Below are positions 34,973-43,169 of a DNA stretch of 64,000 bases, in pieces; position 1 is the stretch's first letter; every line of letters begins with the position of its first letter. Under the pieces are notes generated by a model, which made no database searches, was not told the DNA's origin, and was given only the letters and a program-made list of their open reading frames with translations. Source of the DNA: Nitrospira sp. (lineage in GTDB: Bacteria > Nitrospirota > Nitrospiria > Nitrospirales > Nitrospiraceae); contig JAFEBM010000033.1 in assembly GCA_018242685.1 (NCBI GenBank), positions 1 through 64,000 on the forward strand, read 5' to 3'. Position numbers and translations under genes: made by a program.

Positions 34973-35200
34973 GTGGAGGATGCAATTCATATTCAGGTGA
35001 ACGGGCAGGCGCGAAGCTGGCGAAGCGGCGCAACAGTCGCTGATCTGTTGCAAGATCTGGATATACAAACGGAGCGCGTGGCGATCGAGTTGAATCTTGA
35101 AATCCTGGATCGTGCGGCTTTTGACCAACGCCAGCTCAAGGATGGGGACCGGGTAGAGATTCTCGGTTTTATCGGCGGCGGCACCTCGACAAAGGCTTGA
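34973..35200 (+). CDS. thiS: Sulfur carrier protein ThiS
   Basis: This 75-residue ubiquitin-fold protein carries the sulfur for thiazole synthesis. Typical ThiS features are IHIQVNGQARSW, TVADLLQDLDIQTERVAIEL, and DGDRVEILGFIGGG. Unusually the Gly-Gly is not terminal: TSTKA follows before the stop. Since ThiS needs a free C-terminal Gly-Gly for adenylation by ThiF, a protease would be needed, or the first two glycines act otherwise. Start is GTG at 34973; a GGAGG lies inside the first codons, so a start at the ATT a few codons later cannot be excluded. thiG follows. Confidence 0.88.
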   Translation: MEDAIHIQVNGQARSWRSGATVADLLQDLDIQTERVAIELNLEILDRAAFDQRQLKDGDRVEILGFIGGGTSTKA

Positions 35201-35242
35201 GATGGTTGGTAGATCCGTGAATTTGTTCCGGAGAGGATCACG

Positions 35243-36016
35243 ATGACGAACGATCGACTGGTGATTGCTGGGCGTGAATTCAAGTCTCGGTTATGGGTCG
35301 GAACGGGAAAATATAAAGACTTTGTCGAGACGCAAAAGGCTATTGAAGCGTCCGGTGCCGATGTCGTAACGGTCGCGGTTCGTCGAGTGAATATCACCGA
35401 TCGCTCGAAAGACAATCTGCTGGATTACATCGACCCGAAGAAATACACGATTCTGCCCAACACGGCCGGATGCTATACCGTGGAGGATGCCGTGCGATAT
35501 TCACGTCTCGCACGCGCGGCCGGTGTGTCCGATTTGGTAAAGTTGGAAGTGCTCGGCGACGAGAGGACGTTGTTCCCGGATACGGCCGGTTTGATCGAAG
35601 CGGCCAAGATCCTCATCAAGGAAGGGTTTATCGTCCTTCCCTACACGAATGACGATCCGATTGTCGCGAAAAAGCTGGTGGATATCGGATGTCCGGCGGT
35701 CATGCCTTTAGCGGCGCCCATCGGATCCGGGCTCGGAATTCGTAATCCGTACAATTTGAAAATCATCATGGAAACCGTCAAGGTGCCGATCATCGTCGAT
35801 GCCGGTGTCGGCACCGCGTCGGACGCCGCCTTGGCGATGGAATACGGCGCAGACGCGGTGCTCATGAATACGGCCATTGCCGGTGCGCAGGACCCGCTTG
35901 CCATGGCGGAAGCGATGAAGTATGCGGTTCATGCCGGGCGTCTGGCTTACAAGGCCGGCCGCATTCCCAGGAAACTCTACGCGACGGCCAGTAGCCCGAT
36001 CGAAGGGATGCTCTGA
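35243..36016 (+). CDS. thiG: Thiazole synthase ThiG
   Basis: This 257-residue TIM-barrel enzyme makes the thiazole phosphate of thiamine from 1-deoxyxylulose 5-phosphate, dehydroglycine and ThiS thiocarboxylate. The Schiff-base Lys is in [17 protein letters not shown]; other conserved parts are [32 protein letters not shown], and [17 protein letters not shown]. The ATG at 35243 has GGAGAGG upstream. It stands between thiS and thiE; no thiF, thiO or thiH is in the window. Confidence 0.96.
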   Translation: MTNDRLVIAGREFKSRLWVGTGKYKDFVETQKAIEASGADVVTVAVRRVNITDRSKDNLLDYIDPKKYTILPNTAGCYTVEDAVRYSRLARAAGVSDLVKLEVLGDERTLFPDTAGLIEAAKILIKEGFIVLPYTNDDPIVAKKLVDIGCPAVMPLAAPIGSGLGIRNPYNLKIIMETVKVPIIVDAGVGTASDAALAMEYGADAVLMNTAIAGAQDPLAMAEAMKYAVHAGRLAYKAGRIPRKLYATASSPIEGML

Positions 36017-36125
36017 AGTAGTTTTGAGTGCTGAGTTGTGAGTTTCGTCAGCTGGAGAAGAACAACGTGAACGGTCTTCACTCCTATCCCTCAATGCTCG
36101 GCAATTCAGTTTCAGCCCCCCACCG

Positions 36126-36752
36126 ATGCCGCCGATAGATTTTCGGTTGCTTCTGGTGACGGATCGTCACCAGACTCACGGATGTTCTCTTGCAACGGTT
36201 CTTAGTGACGCGATCAAGGCCGGCGTACCGGCTATTCAGCTAAGGGAACGAGATCTGTCTACCAGCGAGTTAGTGTCGTTGGCACAAGAAATCCAAACGA
36301 TGACGAACCCTGGATCTGTGTCGTTGATCGTCAATGATCGCGTCGATCTAATGATGGCGCTGAATTTGGACGGCGTGCATCTTCGCTCCGACAGTTTGCC
36401 TCCCCGCTCTGTGCGTCGGCTGGTCGGACCAGGTGGATTAATCGGAGTTTCCACACATTCGGTCGAAGATGTGCGACGTGCGAATCAAGGCGGTGCCGAT
36501 TATGTCGTGTTTGGTCCCATCTTTGAAACTCCGTCCAAACGTCCGTTCGGACCCTCGCTGGGGCTCGATCTGCTGGCGGATGTCTGCCGTCAATCGCTCA
36601 CACCCGTGATTGCCATTGGAGGGATCACACGCGAACGAGTGCGCTCCGTTCGTCGAGCCGGTGCTCACGGAGTCGCCGTGATCGGCGCGCTGTTGTCTCG
36701 TGATGACATCGGCGAAGCCGTCCGAGAGTTCACACAGGCTCTGGAGATGTGA
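36126..36752 (+). CDS. thiE: Thiamine-phosphate synthase ThiE
   Basis: This 208-residue enzyme joins the thiazole and pyrimidine halves to form thiamine phosphate. Conserved parts are LLLVTDRHQT, IQLRERDLSTSEL, VNDRVDLMMALNLDGVHL, VDYVVFGPIFETPSKR-like (here ADYVVFGPIFETPSKR), and AIGGITRERVRSVRRAGA. The ATG at 36126 has no strong ribosome-binding site. It is about 110 bases after thiG on the same strand; thiL lies elsewhere at 49286. Confidence 0.94.
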   Translation: MPPIDFRLLLVTDRHQTHGCSLATVLSDAIKAGVPAIQLRERDLSTSELVSLAQEIQTMTNPGSVSLIVNDRVDLMMALNLDGVHLRSDSLPPRSVRRLVGPGGLIGVSTHSVEDVRRANQGGADYVVFGPIFETPSKRPFGPSLGLDLLADVCRQSLTPVIAIGGITRERVRSVRRAGAHGVAVIGALLSRDDIGEAVREFTQALEM

Positions 36753-36802
36753 TACGGCGCGGCACGGCGGGGACGAGTCTCGTGCGAGATCGTCCGGTGG
36801 AG

Positions 36803-36831
36803 TTGACCACCCCTAGGTCGAGTGTTAGAAT
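36803..36831 (+). promoter_or_regulatory. Sigma-70-type promoter of the proteasome cluster
   Basis: TTGACC at 36803-36808 and TAGAAT at 36826-36831 are separated by exactly 17 bases, 60 bases before the ATPase start. It would drive the ATPase, dop, prcB and prcA. Confidence 0.6.
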
Positions 36832-36891
36832 CCGATTACCAGATTATTCGCGGTTACGCTCGATGTCGCGAGCTATTCGTGTCGTCTCGAT

Positions 36892-38661
36892 ATGGCGGAA
36901 AGCAAGGGCCAGCCAAGTCGACTCCGGTCCCTCCGAGATTCTGTCAAGAAGATTACGAAGCGGCTGTCCGAGGGGAATGAGGAGATGATTCACAAGAACG
37001 ACGAACACGCGCGCGAGATGGACAAGCTTCGCGTTCAGATTCAGTCGATGGAGGAAGAAATCCGTCGACTCTACCAATCACGCTACCAACTTGATCAATC
37101 CAATAAGCAGAACGAAAAACTCGTGGCCACGCTGCAGGAAGCGAAGGCGCAAATCGAAGCGCTGCGTACCGAGGTGGAAAAACTGACGGCGCCGCCGTCG
37201 GCGTACGCCATTTTCTCAAATATGAATGAGGACGGTACGGGAAACGTGTATGTGTCGGGACGAAAAATGAAGGTCAGCCTTCATCCCTCGATCAAGCGGA
37301 CTGAGTTGCGGAAGGGGCAAGAAGTCGTCCTGAATGAAGCGCTCAACGTGATCGAGGTCAAAGGGTTCGACAGTCAGGGAGAGGTGGTTCGACTCAAAGA
37401 CGTGCTGGAAGGTGGACGGGCATTGGTCACCCTCCATTTCGATGAGGAGAAGGTGGCTGAGCTCGGCGACCCGTTGATTGCTGAGCGGCTGAGTGTGGGG
37501 GACCATCTATTGTATGATCCTCGTTCCGGGTATGTCATTGAGAAGTTGCCGAAGTCCGAAGCGGAAGAGCTTGTGTTGGAAGAGGTTCCGGATGTCGACT
37601 ATGAGCACATCGGAGGTCTCCAGAAGGAATTGGAGCAGGTACGCGATGCCGTCGAACTTCCGTTCCTGCATCCCCAGGTGTTTTCCGAGTATAAGCTCAG
37701 TGCGCCGAAAGGAGTTTTACTCTACGGCCCACCCGGTTGCGGGAAGACCCTGATCGCCAAAGCCGTCGCCAATTCGATCGCCAAGAAATTAGGCCATCGG
37801 GCGGGCAAGGAAATTCGGAGCTACTTTCTCCATGTGAAGGGCCCCGAGTTGCTCAATAAGTATGTCGGGGAGTCGGAGCGTCAGGTACGTGAGGTATTCA
37901 AGAAGGCGAAGGAACGGGCCGAGGACGGTCATCCGGTGATCGTGTTCTTCGATGAGATGGATGCACTTTTCAGAACAAGGGGGACGGGTATATCCTCGGA
38001 TATCGAGTCGACGATTGTTCCCCAGTTCCTCTCTGAGATCGATGGGGTCGAACGATTGCGCAATGTCATCGTGATTGGGGCCAGCAACCGCCAAGACTTG
38101 ATCGATCCGGCGGTGCTTCGCGCCGGCCGGTTGGACGTCAAGGTCAAAGTGGGGCGACCGGATGCCACGGCTGCCCGCGACATTTTCTCGAAATATATCT
38201 CAACGGACCTCCCTTTTGCCGACGAGGATCTGGAGCGGCATGGAGGCGATCGACGGGCCCTTGTCGATCAATTGACATCCCTGACGGTCGAAACCATGTA
38301 CGCAGCCAGCGAGGAAAATAAGTTCATCGAAGTGACCTACGCCAACGGCGAAAAGGAAGTCCTGTATTTCCGGGATTTCGCCAGTGGAGCCTTGATCGAA
38401 GGAATTGTTTCGCGCGCGAAAAAATTCGCCGTGAAGCGCGTGATCGCGCAAGAGGGAGCGGGACTGCGTTCGGACGACTTGATCCGCGCCATTCGTGAGG
38501 AGTTCAAGGAACACGAGGATCTTCCCAATACGACCAATCCCGACGATTGGGCAAAAGTCGCCGGAAAGAAAGGCGAGAAAATCATTCATATTCGGACCAT
38601 CAGTGGTGGGCCCACCGAACATCGGCAAATTGAAACCATCAGTACCGGTCACTACCTGTAA
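36892..38661 (+). CDS. arc: Proteasome-activating AAA ATPase (ARC/Mpa)
   Basis: This 589-residue ring ATPase unfolds tagged proteins and feeds them into the 20S core. It has an N-terminal coiled coil (about 25-100: EMDKLRVQIQSMEEEIRRLY), an OB-type interdomain region (about 100-235, GTGNVYVSGRKMKVSLHP), and an AAA module with Walker A GPPGCGKTLIAKAVANS, Walker B VIVFFDEMDALF, and arginine finger region VLRAGRLDVKVKVGRPD. It ends in TGHYL, close to the GQYL tail of actinobacterial Mpa that docks into the core particle. dop follows after 7 bases. No strong ribosome-binding site precedes the ATG. Confidence 0.93.
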   Translation: MAESKGQPSRLRSLRDSVKKITKRLSEGNEEMIHKNDEHAREMDKLRVQIQSMEEEIRRLYQSRYQLDQSNKQNEKLVATLQEAKAQIEALRTEVEKLTAPPSAYAIFSNMNEDGTGNVYVSGRKMKVSLHPSIKRTELRKGQEVVLNEALNVIEVKGFDSQGEVVRLKDVLEGGRALVTLHFDEEKVAELGDPLIAERLSVGDHLLYDPRSGYVIEKLPKSEAEELVLEEVPDVDYEHIGGLQKELEQVRDAVELPFLHPQVFSEYKLSAPKGVLLYGPPGCGKTLIAKAVANSIAKKLGHRAGKEIRSYFLHVKGPELLNKYVGESERQVREVFKKAKERAEDGHPVIVFFDEMDALFRTRGTGISSDIESTIVPQFLSEIDGVERLRNVIVIGASNRQDLIDPAVLRAGRLDVKVKVGRPDATAARDIFSKYISTDLPFADEDLERHGGDRRALVDQLTSLTVETMYAASEENKFIEVTYANGEKEVLYFRDFASGALIEGIVSRAKKFAVKRVIAQEGAGLRSDDLIRAIREEFKEHEDLPNTTNPDDWAKVAGKKGEKIIHIRTISGGPTEHRQIETISTGHYL

Positions 38662-38668
38662 CTATTCT

Positions 38669-40168
38669 ATGTCAGATCACACCTCCACGAATCGCATGCG
38701 CGTGCTTGGCACTGAAATCGAGTTCGGCATTGCGGCAAAAGATCCATCGGCGATAGACCCTGTGTCGGGTTCATTCGCCGTGATCGGACATTACCCGAGA
38801 CTTCCGGCTCCGGGAGCTCTCTGGGATTACGAAAACGAAAATCCACTTCTGGATGCCCGGGGATTTGAAGTCGACGGCGAGCGGGAACACCCTAATCCCG
38901 ACTATAACCGACAGCTGAATAAGGTGCTGGCGAACGGCGGGCGCTTATATGTCGATGGAGCTCATCCGGAATACTCAACGCCGGAGTGTTCGAACGCCAA
39001 GGAGATCGTGGCGTTCGAACGAGTTGGGGAGCGCATTCTCGTGGCATGTCTTCAGGAAATGGCTCGGGTGAGGGGAAGCGAACAGTGTGTCCTGTACAAG
39101 AACAACTCCGACGGCAAGGGCAACAGCTATGGATACCACGAAAATTATTTAGTCTCGCGGTCCGTGCCGTTCGACAGGATTGCTCGAGTGTTGACGCCGT
39201 TCTTGGTCACTAGACCGATCTTCACCGGAGCGGGAAAAGTCGGGGCTGAAAATCAGACCAGCCAGACCGAATATCAAATCTCGCAGCGCGCCGACTTTTT
39301 CGAATGTCTCATGGACCTCAACACGATGGTCAAACGGCCGATCATCAACACGCGCGACGAACCGCATGCCGATGCAGCAAGGTTTCGGAGACTCCATATC
39401 ATTACGGGTGACGCTAACATGGCGGAACTCTCCACCTATTTGAAGGTGGGAACGTTGGACATTGTCTTGGATTTGCTTGAGTCAGGAGCCGATCTGCCTC
39501 AATTCGAATTGGACGAGCCGGTTCGTGCGTTCAAACAGGTGTCCCGCGACCTGGATGTGAAGGACACTGTGAAACTGTCGGGTGGAAGGCCTACCACGGC
39601 TCTTGCCGTCCAGCGGGCGTACCTCAGCGCCGCCAAGACGTTTTACGCCTCGCAGGATCACAGTCCTACCACTCACGATGTACTGCTCCGTTGGGAGGAT
39701 GTGTTGAACCGGCTCGATCGCGACCCGCGGCTGTTGGAGAACGCGTTGGATTGGGTCGCCAAGCGTCACATGATCGAGTCTTACATGGAGCGTAAGGGCT
39801 GTGGATGGGATGATCCTCGAATGAAGCTGATGGATCTCCAATATCATGATGTCCGTCCGGACAAGGGATTGTTTTATACGCTTGAGCGCAGTCGCCTCAT
39901 CGAGCGGATCGTTGAGGAAGACGACATTCAACGAGCGGAGCTCAATCCGCCGACGGGGACGAGAGCGTATTTTCGTGGGCGTTGTGTCAGTAAGTTTGCG
40001 AAGGCATTGTACGGGGCCAGTTGGACGTCGGTGCTGTTCGACCTCGGCAATACGACGATCAAGAAAGTGCCTCTGATGGACCCCCATCGAGGGACGCAGG
40101 CCTTGACCCAAGAGCTGCTCGATACGACCGATTCAGCCGATGCCCTGATCGAAAAACTCACGGTGTGA
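38669..40168 (+). CDS. dop: Deamidase/depupylase Dop
   Basis: This 499-residue enzyme has the glutamine-synthetase-like fold of the Pup ligase family. It begins RVLGTEIEFGIAAKDPS, with the ATP/Mg Glu, and has the catalytic Asp in YVDGAHPEYSTPECSNAKE, Pup-groove segments GYHENYLVSRSVP, and the C-terminal WDDPRMKLMDLQYHDVRPDK. It differs from PafA by the longer Dop-loop region (DYENENPLLDARGFEVDGE) near residues 45-75. It would deamidate a Pup C-terminal Gln to Glu and remove Pup from targets. It lies between the ATPase and prcB, the place it has in actinobacteria. Confidence 0.93.
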   Translation: MSDHTSTNRMRVLGTEIEFGIAAKDPSAIDPVSGSFAVIGHYPRLPAPGALWDYENENPLLDARGFEVDGEREHPNPDYNRQLNKVLANGGRLYVDGAHPEYSTPECSNAKEIVAFERVGERILVACLQEMARVRGSEQCVLYKNNSDGKGNSYGYHENYLVSRSVPFDRIARVLTPFLVTRPIFTGAGKVGAENQTSQTEYQISQRADFFECLMDLNTMVKRPIINTRDEPHADAARFRRLHIITGDANMAELSTYLKVGTLDIVLDLLESGADLPQFELDEPVRAFKQVSRDLDVKDTVKLSGGRPTTALAVQRAYLSAAKTFYASQDHSPTTHDVLLRWEDVLNRLDRDPRLLENALDWVAKRHMIESYMERKGCGWDDPRMKLMDLQYHDVRPDKGLFYTLERSRLIERIVEEDDIQRAELNPPTGTRAYFRGRCVSKFAKALYGASWTSVLFDLGNTTIKKVPLMDPHRGTQALTQELLDTTDSADALIEKLTV

Positions 40169-40191
40169 CGAACCGTGGTTCGAAGACCATA

Positions 40192-41013
40192 ATGAGAATG
40201 AAGCTGCCCTACCTTCCCGACCACGACGGCTCCAGTTTTTTTGATTTCGTCTCGACACATCATCCTGAGTTGGCACTACGAAGCCATGGAATGGCGGTGG
40301 GGCCCGACCAGGTGCGCACCGTCGGACCGGTCGCTGTACCATCCGCCACGACCGTACTGGCGCTCAAGTATCAGCAGGGTGTTGTGATTGCCGGAGACCG
40401 TCGAGCCACGGAAGGGTTTCAGATCGCGGATCGCCGAATCGAGAAGGTGTTCAAGATCGACGACTGGTCGGCCATGGCGATCGCGGGAGCGGCCGGTCCG
40501 TGCATCGAGATGGCCAAGTTATTTCAGACCGAGTTGGAGCATTACGAAAAGCTGGAAGGCATGCCGCTTTCCTGTGAAGGGAAAGCCAATAAGCTGGGCC
40601 AGATGGTCAAGGCCAATCTGCCGATGGTATTTCAGGGGCTGGTCGTCATGCCGTTGTACGTCGGGTATGATGTGAAACGCGGCGAAGGTCGCATCTTCAA
40701 GTACGACATCACCGGCGGGCGGTATGAAGAGTCCGATTACCATGCGATCGGTTCCGGTGGGAAAGATGCCCGCAACACCATGCGGGAACATTTTCAACGG
40801 CATCTTCCTGAGGGGGATGCGATCAAACTAGCCTTGTTGGCGCTCTACAATGCGGCTGACGACGATGTTGGGACCGGTGGACCGGACCTTGTGCGGGGCA
40901 TTTACCCCACAGCAAAAGTCGTCACCGCGCAAGGCATCACCGACGTATCCGACGACACACTGCGTGCTGTGTACAATGATGTGATGGCGGCACGTCGTTC
41001 AAGGGAGACGTAA
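40192..41013 (+). CDS. prcB: 20S proteasome beta subunit PrcB
   Basis: This 273-residue precursor is the catalytic core subunit. A 52-residue propeptide is followed by TTVLALKYQQGVVIAGDRRA; Thr53 is the nucleophile after self-cleavage between Ala52 and Thr53, with Asp in GDRRA and the Lys in IEKVFKI completing the active site. Other typical parts are MAIAGAAGPCIEMA and AIGSGGKDARNTM. The ATG at 40192 lies 24 bases after the dop stop; an ATG at 40198 is the alternative. Ribosome-binding site is weak, suggesting coupling to dop. Confidence 0.93.
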   Translation: MRMKLPYLPDHDGSSFFDFVSTHHPELALRSHGMAVGPDQVRTVGPVAVPSATTVLALKYQQGVVIAGDRRATEGFQIADRRIEKVFKIDDWSAMAIAGAAGPCIEMAKLFQTELEHYEKLEGMPLSCEGKANKLGQMVKANLPMVFQGLVVMPLYVGYDVKRGEGRIFKYDITGGRYEESDYHAIGSGGKDARNTMREHFQRHLPEGDAIKLALLALYNAADDDVGTGGPDLVRGIYPTAKVVTAQGITDVSDDTLRAVYNDVMAARRSRET

Positions 41014-41015
41014 TC

Positions 41016-41702
41016 ATGCCGATGCCCTATTACGTGTCCCCTGAACAGATGATGCAGGATAAGGCGGAGTATGCCAAGAAGGGCATCGCCAAAGGCCGCT
41101 CGATCATCGCGATGGAGTATAGCGACGGCATTCTGTTGACGGCGGACAATCCAAGCGCCTCGCTGCACAAGGTGTCGGAAATCTACGACAACATCGCGTT
41201 TGCAGGCGCCGGTAAGTATAGCGAGTTTGAGAACCTTCGGAAGGCGGGTATTCGCCACGCCGATCTCCGAGGATTCATGTATAGCCGGGAAGATGTCACC
41301 GGCCGCTCGCTGGCGAACGGGTATTCGCAAAGTCTGGGAACCGTGTTCAGCCAGGAAATGAAGCCGCTTGAGGTTGAAATTCTCGTGGTGCAAGCCGGTG
41401 CCAATCATCACCCGAACGAAATCTATCGGATTTCGTTCGACGGCAGCATTATCGACGAGAAGAACTTTGCGGTGATCGGCGGCAGGTCTGAGGCGGTACA
41501 TACCCTGTTGAAAGAAAAAAGTACAGACCAGATTCCACACTTGGACGCTGCGTTGAAGCTGTGTGTCGCGGCGTTGGAGCAAACGGCCAATCAAAAACTG
41601 CCGCCGGAAGGGTTGGAAGTCGCGGTCTTGGACCGAACCCGTACCGGACGAAAGTTTCGCCGCTTATCGATCACCGACGTTCGGCACATCCTCTCTTCTT
41701 GA
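41016..41702 (+). CDS. prcA: 20S proteasome alpha subunit PrcA
   Basis: This 228-residue protein forms the outer rings and gate of the core particle. It has MPYYVSPEQMMQDKAEYAKK at the start, the H0-type helix, KGRSIIAMEYSDGILLTADN, and FAGAGKYSEFENLRKAGIRH, without an N-terminal Thr or active-site residues, as expected of an alpha subunit. It starts two bases after the prcB stop with GGGAGACG upstream, so the two are coupled. The tail ends RRLSITDVRHILSS. Confidence 0.93.
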   Translation: MPMPYYVSPEQMMQDKAEYAKKGIAKGRSIIAMEYSDGILLTADNPSASLHKVSEIYDNIAFAGAGKYSEFENLRKAGIRHADLRGFMYSREDVTGRSLANGYSQSLGTVFSQEMKPLEVEILVVQAGANHHPNEIYRISFDGSIIDEKNFAVIGGRSEAVHTLLKEKSTDQIPHLDAALKLCVAALEQTANQKLPPEGLEVAVLDRTRTGRKFRRLSITDVRHILSS

Positions 41703-41727
41703 CCTCTGCCATCCGTAGAGGCATCCT

Positions 41728-41757
41728 TTGTTGAAGATCCGACAAGCGGCGTATAAT
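41728..41757 (+). promoter_or_regulatory. Promoter of the pafA-M23 pair
   Basis: TTGTTG at 41728-41733 and a perfect TATAAT at 41752-41757 with 18-base spacing lie in the 72-base gap between prcA and pafA. Confidence 0.6.
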
Positions 41758-41774
41758 CTGTCTGAAGGCCATTC

Positions 41775-43169
41775 ATGATGTCTGCAGGACCTATGAAACA
41801 ACGGATATTCGGCCTCGAGAACGAATACGGCCTCATTTTTTCCCCTAACGGCCGTATCTATCTCCCCATGGAAAAGGTCCTGGGCTACATCTTTGAAGGA
41901 CTGATCCCGAACAGTTGGCCGTCGAACGCCTTCTTGGTCAACGGAGCGCGGTTCTATCAAGACACCGGCTGTCATCCCGAATATTCGACTCCGGAGTGCG
42001 ACAACATCCTTGACCTCGTGGTCCACGATAAAGCGGGCGAGCGCTTGTTGGAAGCCTGTTTGCCTGCAGCGGAGGAACGGCTTCGAGAGGAGGGCTTGTC
42101 CGGGGAAATCTATATTTTCAAGAATAACACGGATTCCCTGGGGAATACCTACGGGTGCCACGAAAACTTCCTCATGCGGCGCGACGTCGATTTCTGGAAA
42201 GTCACCGAACAATTGATCCCGTTTTTCGTGACCAGGCAGGTGTTCAGCGGAGCCGGTAAAGTTCTGAAAGTGTCGGGGAAGCCGCAATATTTCATCTCCC
42301 AGCGCGCGCAACATATTCACGAGAAGACGTCATCGTCGACGACGTCTTCCCGAAGCATCATCAATACCCGCGATGAGCCCCATTCGGACGCCGAACGGTA
42401 CCGGCGTCTCCATATCATCGTCGGGGATTCCAACATGTCGGAGTATGCCACCTACCTCAAAGTGGGGACGGCCGCGCTCGTCTTGTCGATGATTGAAGAG
42501 GGCTACACGGTGCATGGGTTGGAACTCGAGGATCCTGTCAAGGCGATCCGAGAGGTCTCGCGGGATCCGACACTGAAGAAGAAAGTGAAACTCGATGACG
42601 GCCGGCAGATGACCGCCATTGAAATTCAACTGGCCTATCTCAAGCGAGCCGGAGAATATCTGAATCAACAGGCGCACGAACCCATCCTCGACGATGTGTG
42701 GGAGAAGTGGGAACGGATGCTTCAGCAGTTGGAAGAAGATCCGATGCAACTCATCCATCAGGTTGATTGGGTCACAAAGAAACATTTGATCCAATCCTAC
42801 GTGGACAAGAGGAATTGCGGGTGGGACGACCCAAGGGTGTTCCTCCTGGATTTGCAGTTCCATGACGTGAAGCGGACGAGAGGGTTGTATTACCTGATGG
42901 AGTCTCGGGGGCTCATCGAACGGGTCGTCGAAGAGGAGGCGGTCCAGCGGGCGATGTCTACCCCACCTCAGACGACCAGAGCCAAGGTCCGTGGGGATTT
43001 CATTCGATTCGCTCGCGCCAAGAATCGATCCTACACGGTGGATTGGACGTATCTGAAGTTGAACGGGTATTGGGAGGAAACCATCCTCTGCATGGACCCC
43101 TTCAGCGCGGTCAATCGGCGGGTCGAGGAACTGATTTCTCAAGTGTCGGGAGGTCGGTTTTATCGATGA
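41775..43169 (+). CDS. pafA: Pup--protein ligase PafA
   Basis: This protein of up to 464 residues attaches the C-terminal Glu of Pup (or of a Pup-like protein) to lysines of targets. It begins RIFGLENEYGLIFSPNGRIY, has the catalytic Asp in RFYQDTGCHPEYSTPECDN, and the shared fold motifs YGCHENFLMRRDV, SIINTRDEPHSDAERYRRL, and WDDPRVFLLDLQFHDVKR. It ends in GGRFYR, typical for PafA. Start may be ATG 41775 (AAGG upstream) or ATG 41793 immediately before the conserved N-terminus. The stop overlaps the start of the M23 peptidase by 4 bases. Confidence 0.93.
   Translation: MMSAGPMKQRIFGLENEYGLIFSPNGRIYLPMEKVLGYIFEGLIPNSWPSNAFLVNGARFYQDTGCHPEYSTPECDNILDLVVHDKAGERLLEACLPAAEERLREEGLSGEIYIFKNNTDSLGNTYGCHENFLMRRDVDFWKVTEQLIPFFVTRQVFSGAGKVLKVSGKPQYFISQRAQHIHEKTSSSTTSSRSIINTRDEPHSDAERYRRLHIIVGDSNMSEYATYLKVGTAALVLSMIEEGYTVHGLELEDPVKAIREVSRDPTLKKKVKLDDGRQMTAIEIQLAYLKRAGEYLNQQAHEPILDDVWEKWERMLQQLEEDPMQLIHQVDWVTKKHLIQSYVDKRNCGWDDPRVFLLDLQFHDVKRTRGLYYLMESRGLIERVVEEEAVQRAMSTPPQTTRAKVRGDFIRFARAKNRSYTVDWTYLKLNGYWEETILCMDPFSAVNRRVEELISQVSGGRFYR

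Noticed and set aside
36753-36891. Short Pup/UBact gene upstream of the ATPase
   Set aside because: Frames here are interrupted by stops, and none has the Arg/Glu-rich helical part or Gly-Glu/Gln end.
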